A DNA stretch of 64,000 nucleotides from Lineus longissimus (taxonomy: Eukaryota > Nemertea > Pilidiophora > Heteronemertea > Lineidae), in assembly GCF_910592395.1 (NCBI RefSeq), contig NC_088313.1, forward strand, positions 12,602,437-12,666,436, given 5' to 3'. The position numbers and the translations under genes were made by a program. This document shows positions 1 to 12,161 of the stretch, in pieces. The notes under the pieces are model-generated. The model was not told the DNA's origin. It did not search any database and saw only the letters and a program-made list of their open reading frames with translations. How positions within the stretch are numbered: position 1 is the stretch's first letter; each line of letters starts with the position of its first letter.

Positions 1-226
1 AACAACAGCTCTAAGTCCAATCAAACTTGAGTGGCCCCCTCGGCCGCGAGTCAACCAGGACCCATCAAAGCTGACCATCAGGTCAATGATATCATCCTTG
101 CCAATATCACTGTTCAGTTCTCGATGCATCTTGCGTACAACATATGCTGCATGTTGGAGGACAGTCTCGTCAACATCCTGTAATGACCTGATGAAACCTT
201 TCTGGTTAGACTCGTAGCTCTCCTTA

Positions 227-1280
227 GGGATCACGTCCAAAGTCCGCACGCGAATATTCGCTGCGCGAATCGGGGCGAAAATTCGCCTGGTCGAATATCG
301 CCACACTCATTCGCCTCCAAATCGCTCCCTGCTTCGGCGATTCTATTATGATCAGGCGAAAATTCAAACTGAATAAAAATCGCACGCGAAAATAATAATC
401 GCGCCTAATTCGCTCTCGCCAACCATCGGAACCGAGGGAATATTAGAGGCCAATATGTGTTGTAGTATGCGTATTCCGACATCAGCTGATAGCAGACCGA
501 ACAAAAACACAAACTGGAATTCCCGGTCAACCTGACTGCAGTGATCATATGCATCACATCTATCCACGAGGAGCTACACAAATTTGGTACAGAGGTTTGA
601 GGTTCTTAGTATTATGGTATGTATTCCGAAGGATTGTGACGGAATGTACCGAATCATACAGCTAATCGTAGTTAGGCTTATGTTTCCGAGTCTCAGCCAA
701 CCAATCAAGATCGTTTATAGTATCCGGTTATCCTAAACAGCGTCCACCAGCGCCCACCAGCGTTCACCAGGTTTAAAGTCGGGTATAAAGTCATCAAAAT
801 AAAATTTTGTGGCGAAAACGTAATATGTACACCATAAAAAATACATTTCCTGAATATTTCATGCTTATTTCGTTTATGACCATTAGATTTTACTTTGATG
901 GCTTTAATGTATGTAGGCCTATGTGTTTAAACCTGGTGGACGCTGTCTAGTATGACCCGATTTGTTTACGTGACTGCACTTTTTCGCCAATAAAACAAGA
1001 AGAAAGTCGTTGCAAAAGTCGTTGCAAAATCGTTCCGAATATCGGACCAGCATGCAAGAGCCACCAATTTCGTAAAATCGCTCCATTATCGCCTGGAGCG
1101 ATTTTTGGGGCGAAATCGAAGAATTGGCGCGATTGTGGGCGAATTTCACATCTGACATTCCGGCGATTTCATATTATCGCCTCACATTCGCCGGTCGATT
1201 TTCGGACAGATTTCGCAGGCGAAATACTGTAGGGTGAATTTCGCCGGCGAATATCGCGTGCGGACTTTGGACGTGATCCC
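227..1280. mobile_element. Harbinger-type MITE with TTA target duplication
   Basis: The first 26 bases at 227 (GGGATCACGTCCAAAGTCCG then CACGCG) are repeated exactly, inverted, ending at 1280. Direct repeats TTA lie at 224-226 and 1281-1283, the TWA duplication expected of PIF/Harbinger elements. The interior has no convincing coding sequence and is full of TTCGCC/GGCGAA words. Removing the element and one TTA makes the flanking transposase frame continuous, so the insertion is younger than the transposase copy. Confidence 0.85.
737..946. repeat. Internal inverted repeat nested in the MITE
   Basis: ACAGCGTCCACCAG at 737 and its inverted copy CTGGTGGACGCTGT ending at 946, each followed inward by a GTTTAAA-type word. 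This may be a second, smaller element nested in the larger MITE. I could not fix a clean target duplication. Confidence 0.5.
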
Positions 1281-1865
1281 TTACTGAGACATGGCATACC
1301 AGTCATTTTACAGAGTCTCAATAACCCATTTCTGCCAATGCCAACGTCGACTGCTGCAGCCACCATCCGGCGATTTATCTCGAAAGCAGTTTTTCTGCCC
1401 TGTTCTCCAGCCGCAGGTACATTCTGGGCTAACCGACGAGATGAATATGTGGATCCGAACTTTTCTCCACAAGCTCCACAAGAAGTTTCAAGTTTCGTCG
1501 TCATACCATCAAACCTTCCTCTCTCAACAGGCATAACATAGAGCTCCGCCGCATTGCATGCAGTACACTTCAGGCCCTTCACCAAATCAGACAAAAGGGA
1601 GACCTGTACCGGCAAAAAACACATCAAACAAAAAATCAGGTGGATCTTCAGTTTCACTATCACTAGAGTGTAACATACGATAAAAGTTCAGTTTCTTTCT
1701 GGTAGCCGATTCATTTACACTGTCACTGCCTGTATCATCACTGTTTCCTTTAGAACCACTGGAGTTAGGCCCAGCTACTGCACTCTGACTCTCATTATCA
1801 CTCTCAGTCCCGGTATCACCACATGTAGACCTAGGCCTAGGATAGGGACTACACAAAAAAATCAA

Positions 1866-2576
1866 AGTTTCTTAAATCATTTTGCAACTAGGATATTATC
1901 ATTCCACTCATTACAAGCATTACAGAACAGTTTAAATTATCTTTTTATCTCTTCTAGGTCCAAAGTTATGACAAAAAGAAGGTTATGAAGAAACGGCATA
2001 AAGTCCTTCATTAAAGTCTATAAAACAAAAGACTTTCTTGTGATTTTGGCCGATAACGAGCCGTTAGCAAGCCGGACGAACGCGATCGCCTCTTTTCCCC
2101 ATATCTCCACTAATAGTTTGAATATTTTGATGAAATAAAAAGTTATTAAAGGTGATTCACTCCACTATTCACCTGTAAAGAGATACAAGCAATAAAGCAG
2201 TTAAATATTTTTCAATTGTGGTCTATATCCAGTTCAAGGGTCACTTCAATGAGGCGGCATCATTTCACTTCGACTTCTGAAAATCTAAAATAAAGTTTCA
2301 ATATTTTAAGAATGCAGATAAAGACAAATAAAACTTACTGCATTATTTTGAAAGATTTCTACTGTCTCTTATATCTCTACAATCCACAAATAGCTCACTA
2401 TAGTTCATGTAAATTCATCACCAAATGTCTCAAGTCCTCATTATTATTCACTATTTACAAAATATTCCCAAATGTTCAAGTCCTCAAAAAACACAATAAT
2501 AATAATCCTCAATAAGCAAAGTATGGATATTGTCTGATGTTTCCACTATAAAGTATTGTAGTCTATGGCCTCTTGA
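1866..2576. other. No gene recognised
   Basis: AT-rich spacer between the Mutator-like copy and the next minus-strand gene. I see no conserved motif, only short ORFs without codon support. Confidence 0.4.
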
Positions 2577-3532
2577 CTAGTTTCCATACACCAGTCTTAT
2601 TTTCAAATCACCATTTTTCAAGTCTGTAAGAAGTTCATCATACTCCAGGTAAGTAACTTCACCGTTGTCATACACGACTTTGAACTCCTTCGTCTCCGCA
2701 ACAATTTCCTCTATCTGTCCATCGTACCATTTTAATCCATCATCAAGATTCCATGCATGAGAAATGTCTTTTCCAACCAATATTGTAGGATCTATTACAG
2801 CAGCAGTAAGCAAATAATTGTCAGGAACAGACTTTGTCATCAGCATTTCCAGGTTGACCTTCAGAGTGTCCAGAGAATGAGCCTTGGACTTTTCAGAAAA
2901 AGCAAACAGTTTTGTGTCCGCTTTCTGTGCAAGGACATTTCGTCTAAGACGGATTTGGGACTTTACTGCCGCCATTTTTGATGCATTGGACTTCATTGGA
3001 GAGAGCACCTCTTCCATCTCCTCAGCATTTTGCCATTACCCTCCACACTTGTACAAATCATTCAGCATATTCTCTTTGCTTTCCCGTTGGCTGATTTCCT
3101 TGGCTGCTTTTTCAGCTTCCTTCTGCTTCAATTTTGCAACTTGAAGATCTTTGATTCGTTGCTCCTCCTCTTTCGATTCTTTCCTGATGGCTCTAGCCGC
3201 CTTCCTGGCAGCTGAAACTATCTGGTCTTTATTAACTTCATCCTGGCCGGCTAACCATTGTGCAGTTTTGTTAACAGTGTACAGAATTTTTCCTTCATGG
3301 AATTCCATCTTCGCACCTGGTGCCCTCTTGATTGAAGAGTCCAGCATGGCAAACACCCTCTCCCCACTAATGTTGTTTGCAGAGCATGAGGCTGAGGAGG
3401 CCACAATGTCTTGACTCGGGTCAAAGTACTTTCCACCTGGAAGTTGATCGGCACACTGTCGTTGCAGCACCACCAAGATTTCTCTTGCAATGATTTCAAG
3501 CAGTTCTTTGGTTTTTGAATCTGTGTGGTGTG
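2577..3532 (-). pseudogene. TE-associated protein with Tudor-like C-terminus, one in-frame stop
   Basis: The exon begins at an acceptor (TTTTCACTTACAG) at 3533-3535. The N-terminal part contains SANNISGERVFAMLDSSIKR and later a lysine/glutamate-rich coiled-coil stretch. The C-terminal part contains WNLDDGLKWYDGQIEEIVAE and a YLEY segment, resembling a Tudor/royal-family fold. The two parts are in the same frame and separated only by TAA at 3036-3038. Related hypothetical proteins recur in invertebrate genomes as repeated, probably transposon-borne genes; I recall the layout but cannot name the family. Upstream exons should exist. The stop most simply means a decayed copy; a short intron starting at GTAATG is an alternative. 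Confidence 0.5.
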
Positions 3533-3599
3533 CCTGTAAGTGAAAACGAAACAAAACAAAACACAGGCATGGGCTACAATTACCTCCACTTTACCTTAT

Positions 3600-4241
3600 G
3601 TAACCTCCGGAACACCAGGACTTCTATTCCTTAAAATTACTACATGTACTTAAAGGAATTATAGTTATATTCTCCAAGACATTTCTACAATTACTTTTAA
3701 ATCACTAGATATATACTTGATGCAATCCTTTTATATGTTATCCCTGAAAAGACAACTATCTTTGTCATCTATTCATACATTCATGGATTGTAACAAGTTT
3801 TTTTTTATTGATATATCCCGCCCTTTAAATCGTCCTATACACTCAACTCACCCGGCATTAACAAGAAATCCGAATCGGTCTTATTCTTGTCGCTTTTCTA
3901 TCAAAGCAGGCCTGTGAAAAACGGGTAGGCCTACTGCAGATCGGGTGTCTCTAAAGCAAGAAATCAAGAATGAAATCTTGTAAAATGAGAAATGAGAATT
4001 GTAAAACGAGAAATGGAGTTGGTAAGATATAACTCCTGGACTGGAGAAAATATTTTGGTTGAAACGAAGAATTTCAACAGAGGGTTTCTTGCTGAAAGTT
4101 GCTGTCAAATGACATAGTGTGGGTTCAGCCTAGTCGAGCTCCACCTATAGCAGGACGTTCACAGCATCATTACCTGGCTTTAACAGCATATTCCATTCCA
4201 GTAGGTGACAAAGATAAAGCCTGATGTCAGCCTAAGACTAT
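3600..4241. other. Spacer without a recognised gene
   Basis: AT-rich sequence with a short direct repeat of an AAAATGAGAAATGAG-like word near 3980-4015. No coding support on either strand. Confidence 0.4.
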
Positions 4242-4640
4242 AGCTGCGCTTACACCACGAAATATTGGTGGACCAATTGCACTTACACCACCACATTGCC
4301 GCGACAAATTGGTTCGGCAATCCATTGCCGATACAAATTGCCGAGCGAATTTGTCCCACCAAGCTTGATGGTCCAAATTCGCCCGGCTTGTTAAAAGCTC
4401 GGCTTTGTCGTGGTGTACGCGCAAATGGATCGGCAATTAGCTAGTTAGATGGTTCGGCTCCAGGCGGCGCTTTCGAAATGGCGCTTTCTGCGCATGCAAT
4501 TTATTGTTTGCGCGCCATCTGTAGCCGGATTTTATAACTAGCAGCAGCGCTGGTGTAAGCGCTAGGTGGATTTTCGATGGTGCGGCATTGGTTCCCGAAC
4601 CAAGATTGGTGGTCCATTTTCAGGTGGTGTAAGTGCGGCT
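4242..4640. mobile_element. Short TIR element (MITE)
   Basis: AGCTGCGCTTACACCAC at 4242 matches, with two mismatches, the inverted end at 4640 (AGCCGCACTTACACCAC reading inward). TAT flanks both sides (4239-4241 and 4641-4643), compatible with a TA or TAT duplication. The interior repeats GGTGGACCAATT-like and TTGGTTCGG-like words in both orientations and has no ORF. Confidence 0.65.
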
Positions 4641-4688
4641 TATAACTTTAGCAGTCACACCTTTAAAACAATATTTGTATATACAGGT

Positions 4689-7600
4689 CTAAGCCCGACC
4701 GAAACCCATACAGTTGAGTATGCCTTCATCCATGTTTGCCTCGAACTTGTCCGAATCCTTGAGTTCAACCAGCGGCAGGAGAATCTGACATCCACAAGTG
4801 CCTGCTAGAGGAAACAGACCTCCTTGGTGATACCCAAGTGATGGTGGATCGTCAAATCCCAGGGGCGGGATATACTCATGTGCGGTGGCAAGGAACAATA
4901 TTTGCTTGAATGTGGCCTGACACCGTCCCTCTGTAACAAGAAAAATATGATGTGACATGTGTATATCTATAGAAACATATGTAACTAATAACGTGTATTC
5001 CTCTAATGTTGAATAGAATTTTAGAAAGGATTAAGCTGTCTAGGCCTACATGTAGCTCTCCGAAGCCCACAGCATGTCTGCTGACAACGCGTAAAACCAC
5101 TACTTTTCAGTTATCATTACTGCTGAGTATACTCTTAACTTCGCTCCATAAGACCAGATTGGTAATATCGACCAATACCACATTTATGATGTTTATTCAT
5201 AGGGTTATACATCCAGGTCATGGGTGCTAGGTCTATAAAAATTCTCGTCAGACCTCCGTTGGAATAATGACTTTGGATAAGGCTCATAAAATATCCCAAT
5301 GAATATTCAAATGTTATGTGGCCGGGCAAGAAATATATGGTCTGGTTTTATGAAGCCGATTTGAGGGTATGTATACACACCCTCAACTCCATTAATATAG
5401 TCTAGCCATAAGGCACGGGTGCTCTCTGCATCATTCCTCAGGTAGTGCCCTTCTTCTGGGAGATTTGGTGCGAAGAGGTCTTTGATTAAACTCGCTGTTA
5501 GTTCAGCGGGTTTGTGGCAGCAGATTGGTCTGAAGACCTCGGGGTTTCGTCTGATTTCAGTTAGTACCCCGAGGACTGACAGTCCTTCTTTGAATCTGGA
5601 ACCAAAAATTATACGCGAAGAGCCAAGATGCAATCTGAACTTCGGTTTCTAGGAACATTATCATGCAACAAACTCTAATAAATCTTCGGTCATGATTATG
5701 ACTGTTCTGCATCGATGACAAATGAAAATTTGATCTTCATTCATTTCTTATTTCTGAATTCCTCGTCAAAAATAAATACATTTAACTTCTTGTGCAACTC
5801 ACCTCTCGATGAACGCCCTGGTCCGAATAACCACCTGAAATCGAATCGCAGACGCCACAATTCGATGCTTATCCTCCAGCCATCTCACCGGAATATAACA
5901 CCCGGAGATATCAAGGAATGTCGTAGCATTGTCCATCGCCGTCTCTTGTTCTTTCATGGTTGTTGCATTATCCAACTATAGTATAAAGAAATTTGAATAC
6001 CCTGAGATTACCCTGAGAATCGATATGATGATGCAGTAATGAAAAAGTTATTCAGCTAATTCCCCTTTTTGTTAACTACGGTACTGATATGAAGTTAGAT
6101 GTTGGTTTTGAGCAATGGACATAATTCAGTGGTATCAAGGTCATCTTAACCACCAATGTTTATTGCATCTTTACAATGTTTATTGCATAATAGAACCCTT
6201 TGTTCCTGGACATTTTATCCTAGAACGTTTTAAACTTCTACACCGGCCGGTGAAAAAAGCCCGACCTTTTCAAGCATATTCCGGATCTCTACTGGGTAGA
6301 CTTCGTCCATCCTGGGTTCCATGGTCGTACCCTTTCGAGATAATGTCATAGAGAGTGGTCGAGAAGAAATGCGGCCCTCGTGAACAATGCACTATCGACA
6401 ATGCAATTGTCATACCGCACAGGTAGTATAGGTCCTGATCAACTGCTGCAATACAGATTGACTAGAAGGTTGCATTTTTTATTCGTCACTGATGTAAAAT
6501 CGTAGTGAATTAGTGTAAATTGGCTAAAGGCTGTCGACACCAACAATTGGAAACATCTATGCCCGCATCCATGTTTGTCGATCGATCTACATGATCGGAA
6601 CCTAACCGTAATGACTGTCTAAGGCAATTAGAAAGAAAAATCAAAAACCTAAGTTGGACTTACCAGTTTGACATGGCACAAACATGATTCGCTTGTCACC
6701 CGGTCCTTCAAACATGGCATGATTTTGGAAGGTGTGCAGTAACAGTGTGAAGAACTCTTGCCTGCAGCCCCCTCCATCAATCGCACCCTCGGATGTGCCG
6801 ACATCATCCATGAATTTGACCGACATCGGGGAGGCAGGTTCAAAACTGCGTCTCTTAAACGCTCGAGAAGCCGCATCCAACAACCTTGATCTGGCCACAT
6901 TTATCAGATTTGGGCTCCTCGTCTCATCTACCTGAGAACGCAGTTGAACCAAAAGTTCTTTTAACGAACTACTGAAAAGGAAAAAAATATGTATTCAACT
7001 CTTTTTTTCATGTCACTTTTACTTTCATATTATTCCTGGTCTTACTGTTATGCCTTTGTTGTTTTTGTGATTTCCGTATGTATAGGCTTAGTTGTGTTAA
7101 ATAAATGAATCACTTGAATCAAAGAAATCACAGCGTCCATGCTGTTTTTTTCTCGGATAAGTCGCGTCGCCTTGCGTTATAGAACCTATATTGACTTGGA
7201 GACCCCACTCAAGTGGACATTAGTTTTGGATTGCTCCTCTCCCGGTCAAGATACAGAACAGGCGAAGTCATAGGCAAATAACCCTATCTTAACATTTAGC
7301 CATAGTCAGTTGAGAGCATGCATTACCTTGGTCGAGATTCCAACAAACTAGCCCTCAAAGCAGTTTGCATGTCTTGATCATTGTCGTCCTCTTCATCGCT
7401 ATCCACAATAATATCTGTGTATTTCCTGCAAGATATATATATATCGGTAAATTTCAGAACACAGTTGTACAATTCAAGAGTTTTTTGATCGGCACAAAAA
7501 TTGTTTGCTATAGCCTTTCGCCCCCCCCCCCTCAACACACACACTATAGTCATTTGACATGAGAAATGTACAAAGATCGGCGGTGAACAAAGCTGTGATT

Positions 7601-9253
7601 CAAACACGGAAGTCATATTAGGCCGTAATCAAACTACTTTACAAGACCCGTAGCTGCCATAAGCGGGAGAGTTTTTTTTCTGGTATCAATTGTTTAAAGG
7701 ACCAACGGAGTAACGAAGGATATACACTGCATTGTCACAAACAGATTATTCCGTTGATCAAATTATTGAACAGCCTGACAATACTTACTCATGGTACATT
7801 ATACCAGAGCTCGTTGTTGCAGATGAACCAGCAATTCTTGATGCACGCATATTTTGTGTTCTGGACACAAGGTCGCTCCTGATAAAGACTTCGTTGCTGG
7901 GACTTGTGGCTGTGAAATTGGCTGAAGGCTGAAGACAGGCCAATTCTGGTAGGTAAGATGGATCCGGGTCCACTTCATTGCAATCCTCATCGCCTTCACC
8001 GGAATTGGAAGACTCATGGGGGCTGCAGAGTAAATAAAGCCTGACGCTGCCCGGAATCATATGTTCCTTTATGTATTGTTGAACGTTGAACACCGAGAGG
8101 CTGTCACTTACGTTGTTGTTGTGACCATTGACAAGCTCTAAAGACGGATAATCACGAATATCGCCGAGCACAGGACTTACTCCATCAGGAAAAAACGCAC
8201 TTTTTACAATCTGTAAAACTTCTTCATAACCTATCTCGACGTCGATCTTTATGGCGATGGTGTTTTTATCACCAAGTGGAGATTTTACGGTCTTGTGTTG
8301 CATCAGAGATGGTCCATGTGAGCTGACTTTTAAACGAAGTCCAAGCTGGATGACCCGTTCCTTACTTGGTTGTCTTCCACTTTCGCTTTGGGAGGTTTAC
8401 CTCGGCTACCCGAGTAGTTCTGCCTTAATTACTGAAGAAGCTGTTTGCGTCTGTCGCTGTCATGTGCTGTGTTGGTTGAAGCTGATGAAGCAGCGCTCCC
8501 GCTTGCGGTAACACCTCTTGACTGGTTGGCTATAGTTTTACTCTCAGAGCAGAACTCTCTCAATTTCATGCGATCTCCGAGGGCTGTTAGCCCAAGTTCC
8601 AACATTTGTTGGTCGGACATTAACAGAACGACTTCACCATCAACCTGAAAAAAATGAAAAGATTACTAACTCCTTGTACACTCTGGACACAGTGGAGTCA
8701 ACTCTTCGATAACTCCATGGAGTGCGGGGGATTCTATAGTTTTTGAGGCAATGGGTAACGAACAGTGACCACTTAAACGATGGGAATGAAATGTGGCTTA
8801 ACTTATCACCATACACTATCGATCCTCAAGCCATCCGCCCGGGGCCATCCGCTCCATTCTGCCAATGAAAGGCACCCATGGGGGATGAGGCAACTTTCAT
8901 TGTTCATGTGAGCCACAACAAACACTACATGAACTCAATAAAAACTGTTTTAAATAAATTTTCGTGTTCACGGTGATCAACTTTCGATGATGTGACCGCA
9001 GTATATATCGGGAGGTGCCACCAAAACCATCCTGAGAAAATCAGGGGTTAATGTTCACTTGGAGACCCTGCACACAAACGTTTGTGTGCTGGGAAGGAGA
9101 AGCGAACAGGATGCACCAACAAAAATGACATATAATCAGTTGCAAATGTCTCCCTAGGAAACATTCAGCATCAGTACTGCTACTTACCTTATTCTTTCGG
9201 AGAGTTTCGATCACGGACTGGTCGGTGTCCCTTGAACCAAGGAACTCACAGAT
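4689..9253 (-). CDS. SAM-UIM-HECT E3 ubiquitin ligase, G2E3-like (eight exons, 5' end missing)
   Basis: Exons (minus): 9253-9188, 8644-8433, 8385-7789, 7425-7327, 6971-6664, about 5950-5803, 5595-5381 and 4930-4689. All junctions are GT-AG and the phases fit. Exons 1-2 form a SAM-like domain (ICEFLGSRDTDQSV, then MLELGLTALGDRMKL). Exon 3 is the globular region that precedes HECT in G2E3-like proteins. Exon 4 encodes a ubiquitin-interacting motif (DQDMQTALRASLLE). Exons 5-8 are the HECT domain: KFMDDVGTSEGAIDGGGCRQ, FKEGLSVLGVLTEIR, and LAGTCGCQILLPL with the catalytic Cys, ending at GFGRA and a stop. The protein would transfer ubiquitin to target lysines. The 8386-8432 intron is only 47 bp. 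The start codon lies upstream of 9253. No lesion is visible, so this is the best host-gene candidate in the window; the family is often expanded in fish and invertebrates. Confidence 0.85.
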
Positions 9254-12161
9254 CTACATGTAAAAAAATCAAGAGAAGAAGGGCATTAAATGCATTGTTG
9301 CCCTTTGATTTGTGCCTTGTAACTAGGCACTTAGTAACTTTGAGATACATGTACACATTATTGTTACTTTGTATAAAGACGGTCCCTGGCTCTTCACATT
9401 TTTGTTTTTTAAATGGGAAGGCCCCCCAGAGGATGGATTTATGCTGTAGTTATACTATTCAATGTGAACTCTGATTTATCTCTAATATTAATTCATCCCT
9501 CATTCGTTTGATTTTACATTGAATGGTTTATGACTCCTTATCTCTCAGATGATCACAATTCACTTAGGTGATAAAGTTACCGTATAGGCCTTATAACCTC
9601 TCCGGATTTCAACAGAAAGCAGTCATCTGATCCGAGAACATATCTGGTCAGAACATAGATTAAGACTTCAAGACGTAACCGCAGACACCTCCGCCACGTG
9701 CCAGGAGGCAAGGAAGATGATCAGGAACAGAAGAGTGAAGATATAAACTCTGACGCTAATGAAAGACTACGTGTAGAATCTATGGCACGCCAAAGCGGAA
9801 TTATTTCAACCCTGAAAAAATATCAGCAACTACAAATTTCTTGGCAACAGAGAAGAAATACTATTTAAACTTTCAAAAATATACCCGACAATCTTTTAAA
9901 AAAGATAAAATTTTTTAGTCTCATGTCAACATTTTGAAAAAACAAGCCAACAATTTTTTTTTCGTGATACTTCGAAAAATTCGTTTACATTTTTTTCTTC
10001 TCTTAAAAATATTTTCCACGCAATTAAAAAAAAAAAATCTTAACAAAATTTTACTGCAACATTTATTTTCGTTCAAGATTTTTTCTTGGCAACATTGTTT
10101 CCGTTCAACAACGAGCGCCACCTATGAACTGCTAATAGAACTCGCACGCAGGGACGAGGTTAAGCTGGGGTACTTCATACTCATAGCAGGTCGGGAATTC
10201 TGATCGTTCGTTCGTTCGTATGTTGTTGTTGCCATCTCAAAACAAGCCCTTTTATCATACTTCTCACATAGGATCAGATGAATAAGTTCGCGTGTTGGTT
10301 CGTGGTGATTGGTGTGCAGCTAGGATTGTGGTCAACAACATTCATTAAAAATGTCGTACATTAATTACATATGATGACCCCCGATGCCGATGGCTATCCA
10401 GATCCTCATCCAATCCATGTTAAGTGTTAGTCGTGTAGATAGCCTCTAGTAACTGTAGGCCCTAGGCCTATAAATAATGCATTGGTGGCTTGGAGTGGAA
10501 TGCATGTACTTTGGCTTGGTTGGGCCCTGCCCTATTTAAGAATAAGCAATAATGCCAATATCATATGCTACTACTATTATTGAAATGACAATGCTCGTAT
10601 TCACTACCGTATTGTTCCTTCACTGACACTGAATGTTTTAAGAAGCCAATAAATGCTAACCGCTAACCTTTTGACAGTTTTGTGACTTTCAATTCATGTT
10701 TCAACATGCCTCGTGGCAATCCTGCTAGAAACTCCTCTTCTGGTCGAAGTCAGTCCAGATCAGTGTCAGAATTTTGGCTTGCATTGGCCAGATTTGTTGC
10801 AGAGGCACATCCACAGACCATTACGCATGATATTAACATTGCAGAACATTACAGTCGGCAACTTGATTTTGTCAAAAAAAGTTTAACCCCAAAATAATTT
10901 TTTTCTAACGAATTTTTCTAAATGTCAAAAAACATATGCAGCTACTACGGGAATTTACAGCGAGCACAATGTGCATGCGCCTAATCCCCTCGGCAGGCCC
11001 ACAGCGCTATACACACGCTAATGTATTAGGAACAACTTGAATCGATATCCAGGCGGCGGAGTAATCCTGACGTCATTTGCCGCGATCTCACATGATTTCA
11101 AAGCAAAACATCTAAACTGTGGCAAAAATTTGGTCAAAATCGAACAAGATTGAGTGGTTACATTGCTGGCTGAAGTTTGGCTGTAGTAAATCTGTAAAAT
11201 CTAGTGTTTTTGAGTGAAATTGTTGTGGAGCCCGATTCCGACATGCTGGAAAGGCGTTTGAGAGCATGCAAACATCATTTGCCGCGATTGTTATCAGATG
11301 GCAGCACCATCGATGAGCGGTGTCTGGAGTTTCGGGCAGTTTAAAAAATTCTTACATGGTTTTCTGAGGGAGATAAAGTGGGCGTGACCAGGGTTTTGGG
11401 TGGAATAATGACGTAGTGTACTGATCATATTATATGTTATTCTATTTTATTTCCTGCCTTCTTAGTATAGGATAGAGCTTTTATGACTTCTTGATCATCC
11501 AATTGCATTGTTTCTGTGGGTGGGCCATCGTTAGACTGGAGGCCGTCTTTTTGGATCCTGTCGGGGACTTTTCACTTTCCTGAGCACCTTTGTCACTGCA
11601 TCATGTAACAGTCCTCCAGAACTTGAGAATATCACTCAAGACAGAGTGATTAAAATATCTTAGCATAACTAGGGGAAAGGATGCTGGCCTTGGATGCGGG
11701 GGGGGGGGCAATAGCTGTCCGGCTTTGAGTTGACATGCTGATCATTCCGTGAAAAATCTCTCCATACTGTCCTTGACCATTTCATTTCTCTGAATGGTTT
11801 CACTTCTCCAAAAGGTGTGTTCAATGACTCATACAATGCATTAGTTGCAAAAAATACTTTTATTATGCAAATGTTAACAAGTTCATAATACAAAATACAT
11901 GAGAACACATCATTGGAACACATTTGATATGAACACGAGTACCCATATTTCTAAATGGTTTTGAGTACTGATGATTATAACTGACTAATGAAATAAAAAT
12001 AAAGGTTTCTCAAAATATATGCAGTATCTGACATGAAAATGTAAAGGTTTTTTGAGTTGAATGCAGGCTGCCTGCAAGTACTAAACAAATTCATATTGAC
12101 ATTTATAAAATATCATTCACAGAAATCATACAAAGAAATGCAGCTTCAAACAATATAAATA
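9254..12161. other. Intergenic region with retroelement debris
   Basis: No complete gene. About 9600-9760 (plus) has a broken reading of PRTYLVRT and RRNRRHLRHVP, like the C-terminal tail of a Gypsy-type pol, with a stop inside. 9781-9960 is AT rich and matches, inverted, 13405-13510. A 71-codon plus ORF at 10682-10897 has no recognised motif. A poly-G run sits at about 11699-11707. Confidence 0.4.
9600..9765 (+). pseudogene. Gypsy-type pol tail remnant
   Basis: The segment reads PRTYLVRT, an in-frame TAG, then RRNRRHLRHVPGG. This pattern (YLVRT...RRNRRHL) closes many Gypsy/Metaviridae-type pol proteins. It is too short for a firm assignment and no LTR or upstream pol is visible. Confidence 0.4.

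Larger units (their letters stand above)
1..1865 (-). pseudogene. Mutator-like transposase (partial, interrupted by a MITE)
   Basis: Minus-strand coding sequence from about 1865 down past the window start. The N-terminus (1865-1590) is acidic and serine rich. A second frame then shows a zinc-ribbon-like part (CTAC, later CGAC) and the phrase FEINRRMVAAAVDVGIGRNG, typical of the Mutator-like transposase domain family. After a 1054 bp insertion (227-1280) the same frame resumes in 1-223 and reaches MVSFDGSWLTRG, the usual first catalytic Asp block (VSxDGxWxxRG) of this family. The element should encode a cut-and-paste transposase acting in the nucleus. The frame change near 1590-1665 is either a frameshift or an intron whose acceptor I cannot fix. 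Family assignment is from motif memory, not a search. The rest of the DDE domain lies outside the window. Confidence 0.72.

Noticed and set aside
10682-10897. Plus-strand ORF of 71 codons
   Set aside because: No motif, no promoter or splice evidence; left as an unclassified ORF inside an intergenic entry.
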